From: Malus domestica
Taxonomy: Eukaryota > Streptophyta > Magnoliopsida > Rosales > Rosaceae
NCBI RefSeq assembly: GCF_042453785.1
Contig: NC_091668.1
Location: forward strand, 2,682,501-2,746,500
Direction of reading: 5' to 3'
Length of the DNA: 64,000 nucleotides
The notes under the pieces were generated by a model that saw only the letters and a list, made by a program, of their open reading frames with translations, was not told the DNA's origin and searched no databases. Positions 32,936-43,952 of the stretch are shown here, in pieces. Both the position numbers and the translations under genes were made by a program. Position 1 is the first letter of the stretch; every line of letters begins with the position of its first letter.

Positions 32936-33344
32936 ACTTGTTGTAGGTTTTTTCTTTTTTGTTCAGACAGCTTGTATGTACATTTTCATTTTTTTATAAT
33001 TAAATACTTTTTCTTGGTTTATTAATTATTGTTTATAATTTAATTAAAATATTTATACAAAATTAAATAAAAAATATTTTGTCAAAAAAAAGAAAAGAAA
33101 AAAAAGGGGTTTGCGCGATGACAATACTTGCGTCGCGCACCTATCTTTGCGCAAAAACGAGAGCAAGATACGTTGCACGAAAACTTTTGCGCGACGCAGG
33201 TTACGCCTTTGTCGTGCAAACCCTGCTTTCATGACCTTTGCGCGACGATTTGTGCACGACTAAGTTTTTGTTGGGCGTAACGTTTTTTGACTTTGCGCGA
33301 AAAACTATGCCAAGTCGCGCAAACTATTATTTGTACTAGTGCTA

Positions 33345-34672
33345 CCAAATTTTACTTTACCTTTGTTATTTTACCTTTCAAATTTTATTTTTCATACTGT
33401 CCTAGTTCACCCTAACTAAGTGAGTCAAATAGCCTTGAACAGAACAAAAAAATAAGACCAACACTAGCAACTAAAAATTGGGGTCAATGGCCAGGTTGGC
33501 TTGGCCACGTGAACGGATTCATACAGGGACTTGGTTGGTCCGAAACCCTCCGGAGGTCAGAAAAACGGCTACGAGGATCATCCAGGGAACTCTCCAAATG
33601 TTTCAACATGAGGGATGAACTTACGCTTCAAAGAAGTTCGTTTGTTTTGTTAGAAAATATATTGTTATAGCCCAGTCGTACATCACAGGCAGCAGTTGCC
33701 TTGCCAGGAAGAAGTTGTTAAAACCTTTTCTTTTTTTTTTGGAATTTTAACGAAACATTCCCGGTATTGTTCACTTTTAACGAAAAATACATTTTTACTT
33801 TAAAAAGTCACTCCTAATATTATTCACTTACAACATATTTTTATCTTTATTATTAAAACTCAAAGTTTTCTAATTATTTTTATTAGTTTTTTTTCCTTCT
33901 ACGTCGTTGTTTGTTGTACTTGACTTTAAATGAAACGGCTCGTTTCATACGTTTAAGATCTCTAACACGAATCCTCACTGTAAAAGCTAACAAATTTAAA
34001 GAGTGAAAAAGCCCACTAAATCGTCCATTTATTTAGATGAGCTAATGGAGAAAAAAAAATCTTAATACCACAGTAATGGAGAAAAATTTTATTTAGATTT
34101 TTTTTAACCAAACAAATAAACTCTCTTTTATGTCCTTCTTAACATGGTTTTTTTTTAATGACCTAACTAAGAACAACGTTTAAGCTTTAGGATTGAAATT
34201 TGCGATGTTGTTTTTACCATGATTTATAAGTGAAAACTGTTATTGTTTAGACTTTAGACTATCTCTAAATGAAATGTCAAGTTTTGAATATAAAATTAAA
34301 TTTGACAGCCTATATGACATATTGACATCTTTTAAAATTTTTGCTCTTCGATATGTTAAATTTAAAACATAAAATAAAATTCATATTTATTTTCTATGCG
34401 TTGCATTAATTAGTAATAAAAGGAAATGAAAAGTAAAAATCCATCTAAACGTGCAATTGTTTTGTATGAAGATAAATTCAGATCCCACCATAAATCAAAG
34501 TCTACATGCAAAATGTAGTTTATAAACAGTACAAAACTTCAAAATAACAACGTACGTATTTGGTACAGAAGAGATTAATCAAAACCCTAGGTTTGTACTG
34601 ACATATTTCACAGTCACTTGCGAGCGATGTCGTAAACTTTTGGGCGGCGGCAGCGACTAAGGGCCTAAGAAA
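33345..34672. other. intergenic; contains one AACGAAAAA-type MITE (about 33738-33880)
   Basis: TTTTAACGAAACATTCC...CTTTTAACGAAAAATAC...TTATTAAAACTCAAAGTTTTC marks a foldback MITE copy also found at about 46676-46806, 54630-54762 and 61595-61728. No gene seen. Confidence 0.55.
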
Positions 34673-34990
34673 TCAAGGAGAAGCAAAGGCATCATCAACC
34701 CACTTGTTTTCTTGAACCGAGAGGGAGGAGGGCGAGCTGAGGAGAGCTTGAAGAGCGGCTCGTACTCTGTTAACTCGCTTACGCTGGCGCATGCGCCGTA
34801 ATACGACATCTTTGTGTAAGGGTTGGGAGGTGTGAGTGGGTTTTATATGCACATGGCTGCTCACGTAGTTATGCTCATGCGTTTCTGCACGTTCTTCTTG
34901 CTCTTCCTTCAAATCGTTTCCGGTGATGTTCACGGCTTGTGACACGGAGGATTTAGGGTTAGAAAACATAGAGGAGAAAGGAGAAGACAT
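34673..34990 (-). CDS. small plant protein of unknown function (105 aa)
   Basis: ATG 34990 begins MSSPFSSMFSNPKSSVSQAV. The protein ends VQENKWVDDAFASP and contains a strongly basic helix, KDVVLRRMRQRKRVNRVRAA, followed by LQALLSS. This combination recalls a family of short uncharacterised land-plant proteins ending in 'WVDDAFAAP', but I cannot name a function. A TATATATA box on the minus strand (about 35073-35083) lies some 85 bp upstream, with a CA-rich leader, supporting an intronless real gene. The frame stays open upstream to a TTG at 35050, but ATG 34990 is the first ATG. No signal peptide or membrane segment is visible. Confidence 0.7.
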   Translation of the reverse strand: MSSPFSSMFSNPKSSVSQAVNITGNDLKEEQEERAETHEHNYVSSHVHIKPTHTSQPLHKDVVLRRMRQRKRVNRVRAALQALLSSPSSLSVQENKWVDDAFASP

Positions 34991-35072
34991 TGTCTGGCTA
35001 ATTAAGTGACAAGCTAAAAGTGGAAGGGAAGAACTGAAGGTGGGATTCAAGAGTGAGTGAGATGTTTCTCAA

Positions 35073-35083
35073 ATTATATATAG
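35073..35083 (-). promoter_or_regulatory. TATA box of the 105-aa protein gene
   Basis: The minus strand reads CTCTATATATAATTT about 85 bp before the ATG. Confidence 0.6.
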
Positions 35084-35099
35084 AGAGAAAGATATGGGG

Positions 35100-36513
35100 G
35101 TTTTGGAGGAAGTGCAAAATTTGGACGGTGAATTGAGAGAATCAAGGATGTAGCCTTGCAGGGAATATCAGAGTTTCATCGACACAGCACAACCATCCGT
35201 GGTTTCTGACAAGGTCGGTTACTTTTCTTTACAACAAATGCTACCATATCTTAAACCCAATTGATACAGTAAATCGCATAATTAATATAAATAAAGTTGA
35301 TTGAGCTTAAAAAGAACAAACGAATACCTACACAAAGCATATTTAATGGGATATGGTTAGTGGGTTCTATCAATCTCTGATAACTTTTTGGAAGGATTAG
35401 ATTCCAGAAATTTGTTATTATGACGAGAACACGAGTGGTATACCATCAAGTATTTTTATGTAAGTGTTAGAAAATTTTATTTTTTAAATTATTAACTTTT
35501 TAACACATATATATTATCATTTGTATAATTACGCGTAGTGTACCATCTCGTGTGCTGATCATACTGAAAAATCTCTCATTAGATTCTGTCTTTGTTTTGG
35601 ATTTACCTATATCTGTTGGATTTGACTATTTCAATGCATATAAAATGTGTATGTTTCTTTTTTTGGTCAAAGGTAACATTCAAAATAGTCATTTTAGTAC
35701 TAGTTCTTTCTTTATATTTCAAAGGTGTGCACGATGAAAATTTCAAAGTACATATAACAACTTTGTTTGGCCTCGTGTTGTATATAGAATTGGATTCTAA
35801 TGTATAAACTACTATTTTTAAGGTAAATTGAATGAATAAATAAAATAAAAAACATTGTCTAATTTGGACGTGGAAGATGGATTTGTCAAAGTTTTGGAGA
35901 GACATGCAAAATGGTCCACCAATGATATTGTTTCCAACTTAACCACCTGCTAGCCCATTATGAATGAGATTTTATCCTAAAATACCTTAATGTAACTAAG
36001 AATGAAACCATATAATTATATTAAAGCTTGTTTTTATCAAGTTCACGATGTGTGATTTCCAACAGAATCACTCGTGAAGAACAATTATCTATATCAATCC
36101 ACTCCAAAGTGATAGGATTAGAAGAGAGACATTTTCTCCATGTCTATTCTCTTCAAAATGAAATATCATTCTCCTCCACTTCATTATACTTTAAACTTGA
36201 AAGGGCTACTTATCTCAATCCAATTTAAAACTGCCTCTTTTTTTTGTTTTTATAAATGATAGAGTGGGTTAAACTATTAGTTGTTAACAGATAAGAGGGA
36301 TTAGTAGGATCAAATCCGTAACAAAGTGTATAAACATGATTAATTCCCATTACTATGGTATCTGCAAGATCGTCTCATCTTTTAATCCAGTTAAATAATA
36401 CATTGGACCAAAAGACTAACTTTCCAGTGACTTTGGAAGGATATTAGATTGAGGTGAAAGGGCCCAACTTTTGATATAACATAGACCACAGATAGGCCCA
36501 TTCTTCCTAACTA
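35100..36513. other. intergenic, no gene seen
   Basis: AT-rich; overlapping 60-100-codon frames around 35550-36230 on both strands show no motif. Confidence 0.4.
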
Positions 36514-36522
36514 TTCTGGAAA

Positions 36523-36670
36523 GGGGTGTGATATCCACACAACCCATTTTACTTTTCACATACCCTTCTAATTTCCGGCCGTCAGATTGGATGAATTGAA
36601 GAAGATCAACGGTCAGAAATTAACAAGAGGTGTGTGGGAAGTAATTTGGGGTGTGTGGATAGCACACCCC
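36523..36670. mobile_element. Mutator-like MITE family A, copy 1, 9-bp target duplication
   Basis: TTCTGGAAA flanks both sides (36514-36522, 36671-36679). The ends are inverted GGGGTGTG(A/C)TATCCACAC. The 148-bp interior includes GAAGAAGATCAACGGTCAG and TTAACAAGAGGTGTG, which recur in copies 2 and 3. Confidence 0.9.
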
Positions 36671-36892
36671 TTCTGGAAATCTACTGGATGTTTGGATTTT
36701 GCATTCCGTATCCATGCAGGGTTTATGGAAAAGGAAAGGGAAAACATGTAACATGTAAAACTACAAAGTACATAGTGATACCAAACTAGGGTTTAGGGAC
36801 AAGTACGAATTACGAAATTACTGTTGTTTTCACACCAAACTAATGGATCTTTCCAATTGAATACTGATGAAGCATACAGAAAATAATACTGA

Positions 36893-36974
36893 CATTTACA
36901 GTGAAATTCTTTCAAGTACGGTAACATACATGTGTACGTATGTATGTGATTCTTTGGGGACCACGATTACGCAA

Positions 36975-37006
<32 letters not shown>

Positions 37007-37084
37007 TTACAGGGAAATTCTTTCAAGTACGGTAACATACATGTACGTACGTATGTGATTCTTTGGGGTCCACGATTACGCAAT
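36893..37084 (+). repeat. ~82-bp block duplicated in tandem, separated by a (CA)n tract
   Basis: CATTTACAG(T/G)GAAATTCTTTCAAGTACGG...CACGATTACGCAA occurs at about 36893-36974 and 37003-37084. A (CA)n run at about 36976-37004 lies between. Differences are limited to a few bases. Confidence 0.85.
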
Positions 37085-37689
37085 ATATATCCTGGCCACA
37101 TGACCGTCGAAGGTGATTAGTTCCAGTTAAAGTATAAGAAACATAGCTAAACCATATATATTAGAGCATTACGAGTTCTTAAATATGGAAATTCAGTTAC
37201 TTACATGTCATAACATGGGAGAATAGAAGAAGGCAAAAGAAGAAGAAACACCTTTGCTTCTGAACTCTGATCATGTGCTGGTGATAAAGTTTCATCACAT
37301 ATATATCTTCACTTTTTGGAAATATTTTTTTTTTTCATTTGCTGTTAATCTAAAATGTGAAGAGAGAAGATTCAAACTCGAGATTTCGAGTGTAAGAGAG
37401 AATATTCTTAACTAGCTAATTGAGCTTGCAATTAAACGATTTAATCATAATTAGTGAGAAGTTTCATAACTAGTATCTTTATAAGGGCAAGTGTATCCAG
37501 CTTATCATTTCAAAGAAATTAATTATTTTGTACAGTTTATGTATAAATATAGCACATTAATACATTGTAGAGACAAATGATTAACGACAACAATCTTTGC
37601 TCATTGGTGGGTAGCAAATAGGTAGGGTGGGTACAATACGTGCGTCCCACTGCCAACAGAGAATTAGAATAGATATAACCAAATAAAAA

Positions 37690-37859
37690 AGGTAATGCTA
37701 GGAAGATTAAATTTGTAAACTAAATTTTCTAAATCAAATGTTGTGGTTACTGATGATTGGATTATTACTCAAATGTTGATTAATGTGCTTATTTTTATTT
37801 GAGACACATCATTTGGTTTACCAATTTAGTTTAAAATTTTATTCTCCCTAACATTATCC
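37690..37859. mobile_element. Mutator-like MITE family B, copy 1, 9-bp target duplication
   Basis: AAATAAAAA flanks both sides (37681-37689, 37860-37868). The ends GGTAATGCTAGGAAGATTAAA and, inverted, GGATAATGTTAGGGAGAATAA form long imperfect inverted repeats. Related to the element at 58885-59236. Confidence 0.8.
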
Positions 37860-37869
37860 AAATAAAAAT

Positions 37870-40800
37870 GCACAACGTATAACTGGCTTCAAAATTACAA
37901 TGCATGCACCGTGACATAAGTGAAAGCACATAATTTATCTTGATTACTTCTAACACGTACAATGTTCGGTAAAGTGAAGATCAGACGCAAACACATGTAT
38001 AGAATAATTCTAGCTTAAAGTATGCGACATCCACATGCGTGAGTTACTGAAACTAGCACGCATTTGACAAATTGACATGAACCAATATGCATTATTCAAA
38101 TTGAACGCTGCTGAAGTTGGTTAAACCACATGTTTGCACTTACACAACACCTATACATTATACACTTTGTTGCATAGCATCATGCTTGTAAGGAAGTCGC
38201 AAATACGTGGCCTCCTAACATGGCTCACTAAATGGTCCTAGGGCTCCATATCCTACTATAGTCCAAGTGCCCCAAATAATTCAAAATCCCGTACCCCAAA
38301 CCCTAGAATTTCAGAAAGTGACAGAGAAACCGAAACCGTAGACGTGGCAGCTGGGAAGGTGACATTGGTACTTGGTTTCACACGTGTCACAGTATGAATG
38401 GCCGTACCAAACACATAATGAAAGATTGTGCATCACGATGTCACTGATTCCATATTTGCAGTTTCGACCTTCTTCGGTCTGGTCAAATCACTTTCCCTTC
38501 TGGGTAAGAACCGGTTGAATGAATTTGTAACCGACCAACGGCCTCTAAATGAAAGCAACGGCCTTGCCAAAACCCTAACAAATTAGTTCCATTACAATTT
38601 CTTTTCAGAAGGTTTCTTGGCCGTTTGCCATCATCAGAAAACTAGGGTTTCTTCGGACCTTCGCGTACAAACAAGGAACTAGGGTTTTATTAATTATTAA
38701 CTGGTCATCTTGTCGTCATGTTCCACTTGATTTTACATATGGTGGTAAAATAAAAAGCTGCTTTTCTCCACCATTTCTTTTGTTGCCCATAATTTCAATG
38801 GTGGAGCAAGGACGACGTCGTCGTAGACCGAATGATTGACACTCGAACCATATGGAAGGCTTTGGCTTGTTGTTTTCTTGTTGTTTACCCTTTTCTTTAT
38901 GGTGATCAGCAGCTCCTCTGATTTATTATTCTGTAGTTTTGGGACAAAAGAGGGAGAGGTATTCTACATTTCAAATCAAATTTCTTTGTATTGAAAGATT
39001 TTATAAGGTGAGTTTCAACCCCCTAGCAATTGGGGCAATTGGCTGAGACGTTAAAGGTTCCTAATGAGTTTCGTTTATATATGATCAACAATTAGTGGAT
39101 CCAAAAAAGGGAAACAAGCTAGGAAATATTGCATGGATATTAATACGTCAATTGTTCTTACAATACCCTAAAACGAGAAATTTTTGTTGATTACCTGCAG
39201 TAGACTACACTAATATTTTGATGAAGGTCGGTCTCGGTTCTATTGTTATTTTTTTTTAAATTATTATTGTTCAAGGGAGGGGAGAAAGTTCAAACTAATA
39301 CAATAATTTAGGGAAGGGGCAGTTTCAGACATGAGACGCGTAGTTGGAAACCCAATACTCTACCCTAGGATATTGAACCACATGCAAACGTCTAGGCTCT
39401 TTGTCGATGCAATGTTCTTGAAAATTACGTGCCATTAATTTTAAGTTTAATGGTGGACCACGAAGGAGCCTATTCCACAAGCTTGAGATTGCCCTTTTTC
39501 TTACGTTCACATTGCATGCATAAGATTATTGGAGCGTTCATGTGTGCCCGTACTTAGGTTGTAGTTCGTTGTGAAGATAATTTCTTTTAATTGTGTGTCA
39601 ATTATTGATATTTGTTTCTCTTTTTTGCTAAAATGGCTATTTGTTAATTCGTTATATATCACCATCCATGTTCATACATAATAGAGAAAATGGATATCAT
39701 CATCTTCCAACTGCCTGCAAGTTAGTGCATACATCTTTTCTTACTCTTAACTTTTTAACTTTAAACTAAAGGAAGGAGTCCACTTAGCTACGTAAGCTGA
39801 CATTCTAGCAGCATATGCATATGCTTGCCACCCACAGTAAAATAGTATTGCACTTTTCCTGGTCGGTGGTAAAAGTATAACTTATTTTCAGTTTAAAGAC
39901 GGACTCCGGCATTTTCCTCCAAGAAATTATGATCATCTATGAGGAGCTATTGCTTTTATCACGTCTCAGTTAAAATGTCGTTTGATAATTAGGAATTGGC
40001 TACAATACGCTTACATGTATTTAACACAATCATTATGTGACGATCATATATAATTTATGTGAATATATGTATTTAATATTATCATCATCTAACAGTCAAG
40101 ATAATGATTGTATTAAATACATATAAATATTATAGCCAAATACATGATATTAAAATTTAGAAGAGGAAGGAAAAACCAATGACCAACATCCGAGTGACAC
40201 GAAACATTAGACTATAGTCCTAGACCCATAACCATAACAATATAGAAATCACTTTGAATATAATGATTCGAAACTAGAAATCACCAGAATTACAAATATT
40301 TTTGTTTTTGTTTCTGGAACACAAATTCTCATGCCAATTTGATCCAACTATAAAAGAAACAATGGCAAGAAATGATCACACACAATTACAAAAACGAAGT
40401 CACAATTTTTAAAGAGTTAAAAATTTCAAGGGTGTTCAACCCAATTTAAACGAGTCGATAAAAATTCAGTAATATTCTATAAGAATTTTAATACATGATA
40501 AAAGTCCATAGAAATTTGATTATAATCAATAAAGATCAAAAGTAGTCTAGAAAAGATTTCTATAAAATGATAGATTCTGATAGAATTAAAGAGATCTTAT
40601 AGTGTATTTTAAGCCTTAACAAATTTAGTCTTTCTCTCTAATTAAGATTTTGAGAGAATTCAATCAAAATTCACACAAAGTCTACTACAAATCCTAAGCT
40701 GAATTTATTATAATTCGGAACTCGTTATCTCAATCCTCCAACTACCAAGGGCTTTAGCTCACTTGCAATCCACCCTAATTTTTTTTTTTCCTTGGAGCGG

Positions 40801-41280
40801 TGCTTTTTATAATCTATACATGACAAAATCATGTCTCATAACACAACCATTTTGCATTGGATTTTGACCATTTGGTAAAAGGGGCAGTATAATTAGAGAT
40901 TTTTTAGTGTGTCTAGAACACGGGTAGATATATGTATATCATTATATAAGTGAAAAGACACTTCAAAAAATAAAAAAAATAAAAATTTCCTTCATTTATA
41001 TAATAACATATAGTATTTCGTACGCATTGAAAAATCTCTCCAATACAATATAGGACGTAAAACCCTAAACCGCCAAGAAAAACCACTCAAACATAACACC
41101 CCAAAATAGCAAATATACAGAGACCACCCAACTGACCCAAGTCCAGCCCGAACCGTATAACACACACAACTTGCTATTCTGAGCGTCCGACCCGGATTCT
41201 CCGGAACCCGAAAACCCCATGCCACGCAACCCCTACGTATCCACCCCACACGTGTCAAAATCACAATGGCCCTTAAATCC
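37870..41280. other. long intergenic region upstream of the JINGUBANG-like gene
   Basis: About 3.4 kb, AT-rich. A short perfect hairpin CTCCACCATT...AATGGTGGAG lies near 38766-38806. Lacks any frame, splice-consistent exon set or recognised element that I can defend. Confidence 0.4.
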
Positions 41281-41283
41281 CTA

Positions 41284-41297
41284 TTTATATTTATATA
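41284..41297 (+). promoter_or_regulatory. TATA region of the JINGUBANG-like gene
   Basis: TATTTATATTTATATAG, followed by a CT-rich leader of ~240 bp before ATG 41551. Confidence 0.55.
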
Positions 41298-41550
41298 GTC
41301 CCCGGCTCTCATCTCCCGCCTTCTTTGTTCATTTCGTACATTCTTTGCATTCCTTCTCTCCATTTTCTCCTCCCACCATTAATCAACACCCACATCTCTC
41401 CAAATTCAAACTTTAAAATCTTCAAAATCTTTTAGTTTATTTTGATTTAATTTCCGTTTTAATATTTAATCAGTTTCGCGGATGCGAGCGATTAAAATTT
41501 GAAAATAATTGGGTTCGAATAAAATTTTTCTTGAATTGAATTAGGGCAGG

Positions 41551-42960
41551 ATGTTGGCGGAGGCGGAGTCTATACCTCGGAGTAAGTTTGAAAACCTCGC
41601 GCATTCTGCCCCCAACATCCCCGCCTCCGCCGGCATGGTGACCGACCTCGACGTAGAATACCCGACACGGAACAGCAGTGCCTCCGCCCTCAGCGCGGCT
41701 TGCTCTCTTGACCCGACGCGAATGAGCGGTGAGTGTTCTCCGATGACAATGTCGCCCTGGAACAACACCTCCAGTTCCCCCTTCTCCAAGTCACTCTGGC
41801 AGCCGTTCGAGGAATCTAACGTTCCTCCGAACGGCCTTATTGGGTCTCTCCTCCGCGAGGAAGGCCATATCTACTCTCTCGCGGCCACAGGAGACCTGCT
41901 GTACACCGGTTCGGACAGCAAGAACATCCGGGTGTGGAAAAATCTCAAAGAATTCAGTGGATTCAAATCGAACAGTGGGCTCGTGAAAGCAATCGTCATT
42001 TCAGGCGACAAGCTCTTCACGGGTCACCAAGATGGAAAGATCCGGGTGTGGCGGGTCTCATCGAAAGACCAGAGCGTGCACAAACGCGCCGGGACTCTGC
42101 CTACAATGATGGATATCTTTAAATACTCCGTGAAACCCAGCAATTACGTTCAGGTGCGGCGGCAGAAGAAGCTCTGGATCAAGCATTCCGACGCAGTTTC
42201 GTGCCTGAGCCTCAGTGAGGACAAGAAGCTTCTTTACTCTGCCTCCTGGGACAGGACGTTAAAAGTGTGGCGAATTGAAACCTCGAAATGCATCGAATCG
42301 ATCCACGCGCACGACGACGCGGTGAACTCCGTCGTCGCGAGCGTGGAGGGGATGGTGTACACTGGGGCGGCGGACGGGACGGTTAAAGTTTGGAAGAAGG
42401 AGCAGAGCGGGAAGATCATCAAGCACACTCTGGCGCAGACGCTGCTGAAGCAGGAGAGCGCGGTGACGGCGCTCGCCGCCAGCGCGTCGGGGTCAATAGT
42501 TTACTGCGGATCGTCAGACGGGTTGGTGAATTTCTGGGAGCGGGAGAAGCAGCTGTCGCACGGCGGCGTGCTGAAGGGGCACAAGCTGGCGGTACTCTGT
42601 TTGGCGGCGGCGGGGAACTTGGTATTCAGCGGGTCGGCAGACAAGACGATTTGCGTGTGGCGGAGGGAGGGAACGATCCACACGTGCCTGTCGGTTCTGT
42701 CCGGGCACACGGGGCCGGTGAAGTGCCTTGCAGTGGAGAAGGACAAGGATGTAAATGCGAGTAAAGCGGACGAGCAGCGGTGGATTGTGTATAGCGGGAG
42801 TCTGGATAAGTCGGTGAAGGTATGGGGGGTGTCGGAGCAGGCGCCGGAGCTGACGGCGATGAGTCACCAGCGCGGGGGGTTCGATGCGGATTCGATTCCG
42901 TCCGATGGGAGTTATTCGTCTTCGGCGGGTCGGGGCAGCAGCCATAACAAGAGGTTCTGA
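41551..42960 (+). CDS. WD40-repeat protein, JINGUBANG-like
   Basis: An intronless 469-residue protein with seven WD repeats: [90 protein letters not shown] and [15 protein letters not shown]. These should form a single beta-propeller. A Ser-rich N-terminus (1-100) and a Ser/Gly-rich tail flank it. Organisation and the insert [20 protein letters not shown] between blades 2 and 3 match the plant JINGUBANG group; Arabidopsis JGB restrains pollen germination through TCP4. Not all members have that role, so function here is inferred. GC-rich coding sequence, as in AOS. ATG 41551 is the first in-frame ATG; no defects. Confidence 0.92.
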   Translation: MLAEAESIPRSKFENLAHSAPNIPASAGMVTDLDVEYPTRNSSASALSAACSLDPTRMSGECSPMTMSPWNNTSSSPFSKSLWQPFEESNVPPNGLIGSLLREEGHIYSLAATGDLLYTGSDSKNIRVWKNLKEFSGFKSNSGLVKAIVISGDKLFTGHQDGKIRVWRVSSKDQSVHKRAGTLPTMMDIFKYSVKPSNYVQVRRQKKLWIKHSDAVSCLSLSEDKKLLYSASWDRTLKVWRIETSKCIESIHAHDDAVNSVVASVEGMVYTGAADGTVKVWKKEQSGKIIKHTLAQTLLKQESAVTALAASASGSIVYCGSSDGLVNFWEREKQLSHGGVLKGHKLAVLCLAAAGNLVFSGSADKTICVWRREGTIHTCLSVLSGHTGPVKCLAVEKDKDVNASKADEQRWIVYSGSLDKSVKVWGVSEQAPELTAMSHQRGGFDADSIPSDGSYSSSAGRGSSHNKRF

Positions 42961-43635
42961 TGATTTACGACCGATGGTTTTTCGGTCTTACTGGCTAATA
43001 GTGTTGCGCCACGTGTCTGATTCAAGATCTTTTATGACTAGCGTAGAGAGAATGATTTGGACCGTTGATTAATGGCGATGAGATGAAAGGATTGGAGCGT
43101 GTGATGAAGGGAGTATATATGAGAAATAAATTAGTTTCACTCCATTTCTTTGTTAATTTCTTACTAATAGATGTGCTTTGCATGTTATGGATGGTTTCCC
43201 ATGATGATTCGGGCACAAGATCTTAATTAAAAATTCACTGAAAGCGTTTATTGTGAAATTCATTCTCGGTTTCAAAAATATTTTAATTTTTCTTTGAAAG
43301 AAACACTTAAATTTTTAGTAAGAATTGATTTGAAAACATTTTCCTAAGAATTGTTAGCAAAGTCGTCAGTTAACTTGTTGGACATCATTCAATTATTTTC
43401 CTCATATTACTTATCTTAAAAGGACGACCCAAGCCAACAAGACTTCCTGTTTTGCAATGGTCATTGGTGGAGGTGTGGGGAAAACATCTATACAACATTA
43501 CCCTTGCTTTGCAAATAAGCTATTTTTTTTACTCGAACCTATAACTTTTTCGGTTACAAAAACTTTTCTATTACACCAAACCTCGCCCTCGCATCCCTCA
43601 TCTTGAGGATTAAAATACTTGGGAAACAATCAACT

Positions 43636-43679
<44 letters not shown>

Positions 43680-43952
43680 TTCATACTGTAATTAAAGTTG
43701 TGGAAACAAATTGATTATTCTGATATACATGTAAAGAACTTCATTACAGGCTTATACTGTAACTCAAAACAACGGTGGAAGTAAAAAATATGTCATGAAA
43801 ACTGCAATGTGCAATACGAATTCTCATCATAACCCATCAAGGGACACATAAACTGGTTCGGTTGGTTAAGTCCGAGGCCCCAAGTCTGATTCTCCTCCCC
43901 CAATATCGCTTGTATAGAAAAAAATATCGTAACCATAAAGATGAATCGGTAT
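42961..43952. other. 3' flank of the JINGUBANG-like gene; (TA)n microsatellite at about 43650-43678
   Basis: T-rich 3' flank, a CACACACA/TATATA run at about 43637-43678, and no further gene. Confidence 0.45.

Larger units (their letters stand above)
28349..33341. mobile_element. complete non-autonomous CACTA (En/Spm) transposon, 4,993 bp
   Basis: The ends are CACTAGTACAAA and its exact inverse TTTGTACTAGTG. A 3-bp duplication CTA sits outside both ends (28346-28348, 33342-33344), diagnostic of CACTA elements. Subterminal zones (28370-28770, 33107-33325) carry many direct and inverted GCGCGACG / TTGCGCAA motifs, the expected transposase-binding repeats. No TNPD-like transposase frame was seen. 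The interior holds tandem repeats, a (TA)n tract, a Cassandra-LTR remnant and exon-like stretches, so it is a mosaic non-autonomous element. Confidence 0.92.

Noticed and set aside
38760-38810. Short perfect hairpin CTCCACCATT/AATGGTGGAG considered as a microRNA precursor
   Set aside because: A 10-bp stem is too short, and no known miRNA sequence was recognised.
42501-42945. 143-codon minus-strand frame opposite the WD40 gene
   Set aside because: Arg/His-rich antisense artefact of a GC-rich coding exon.
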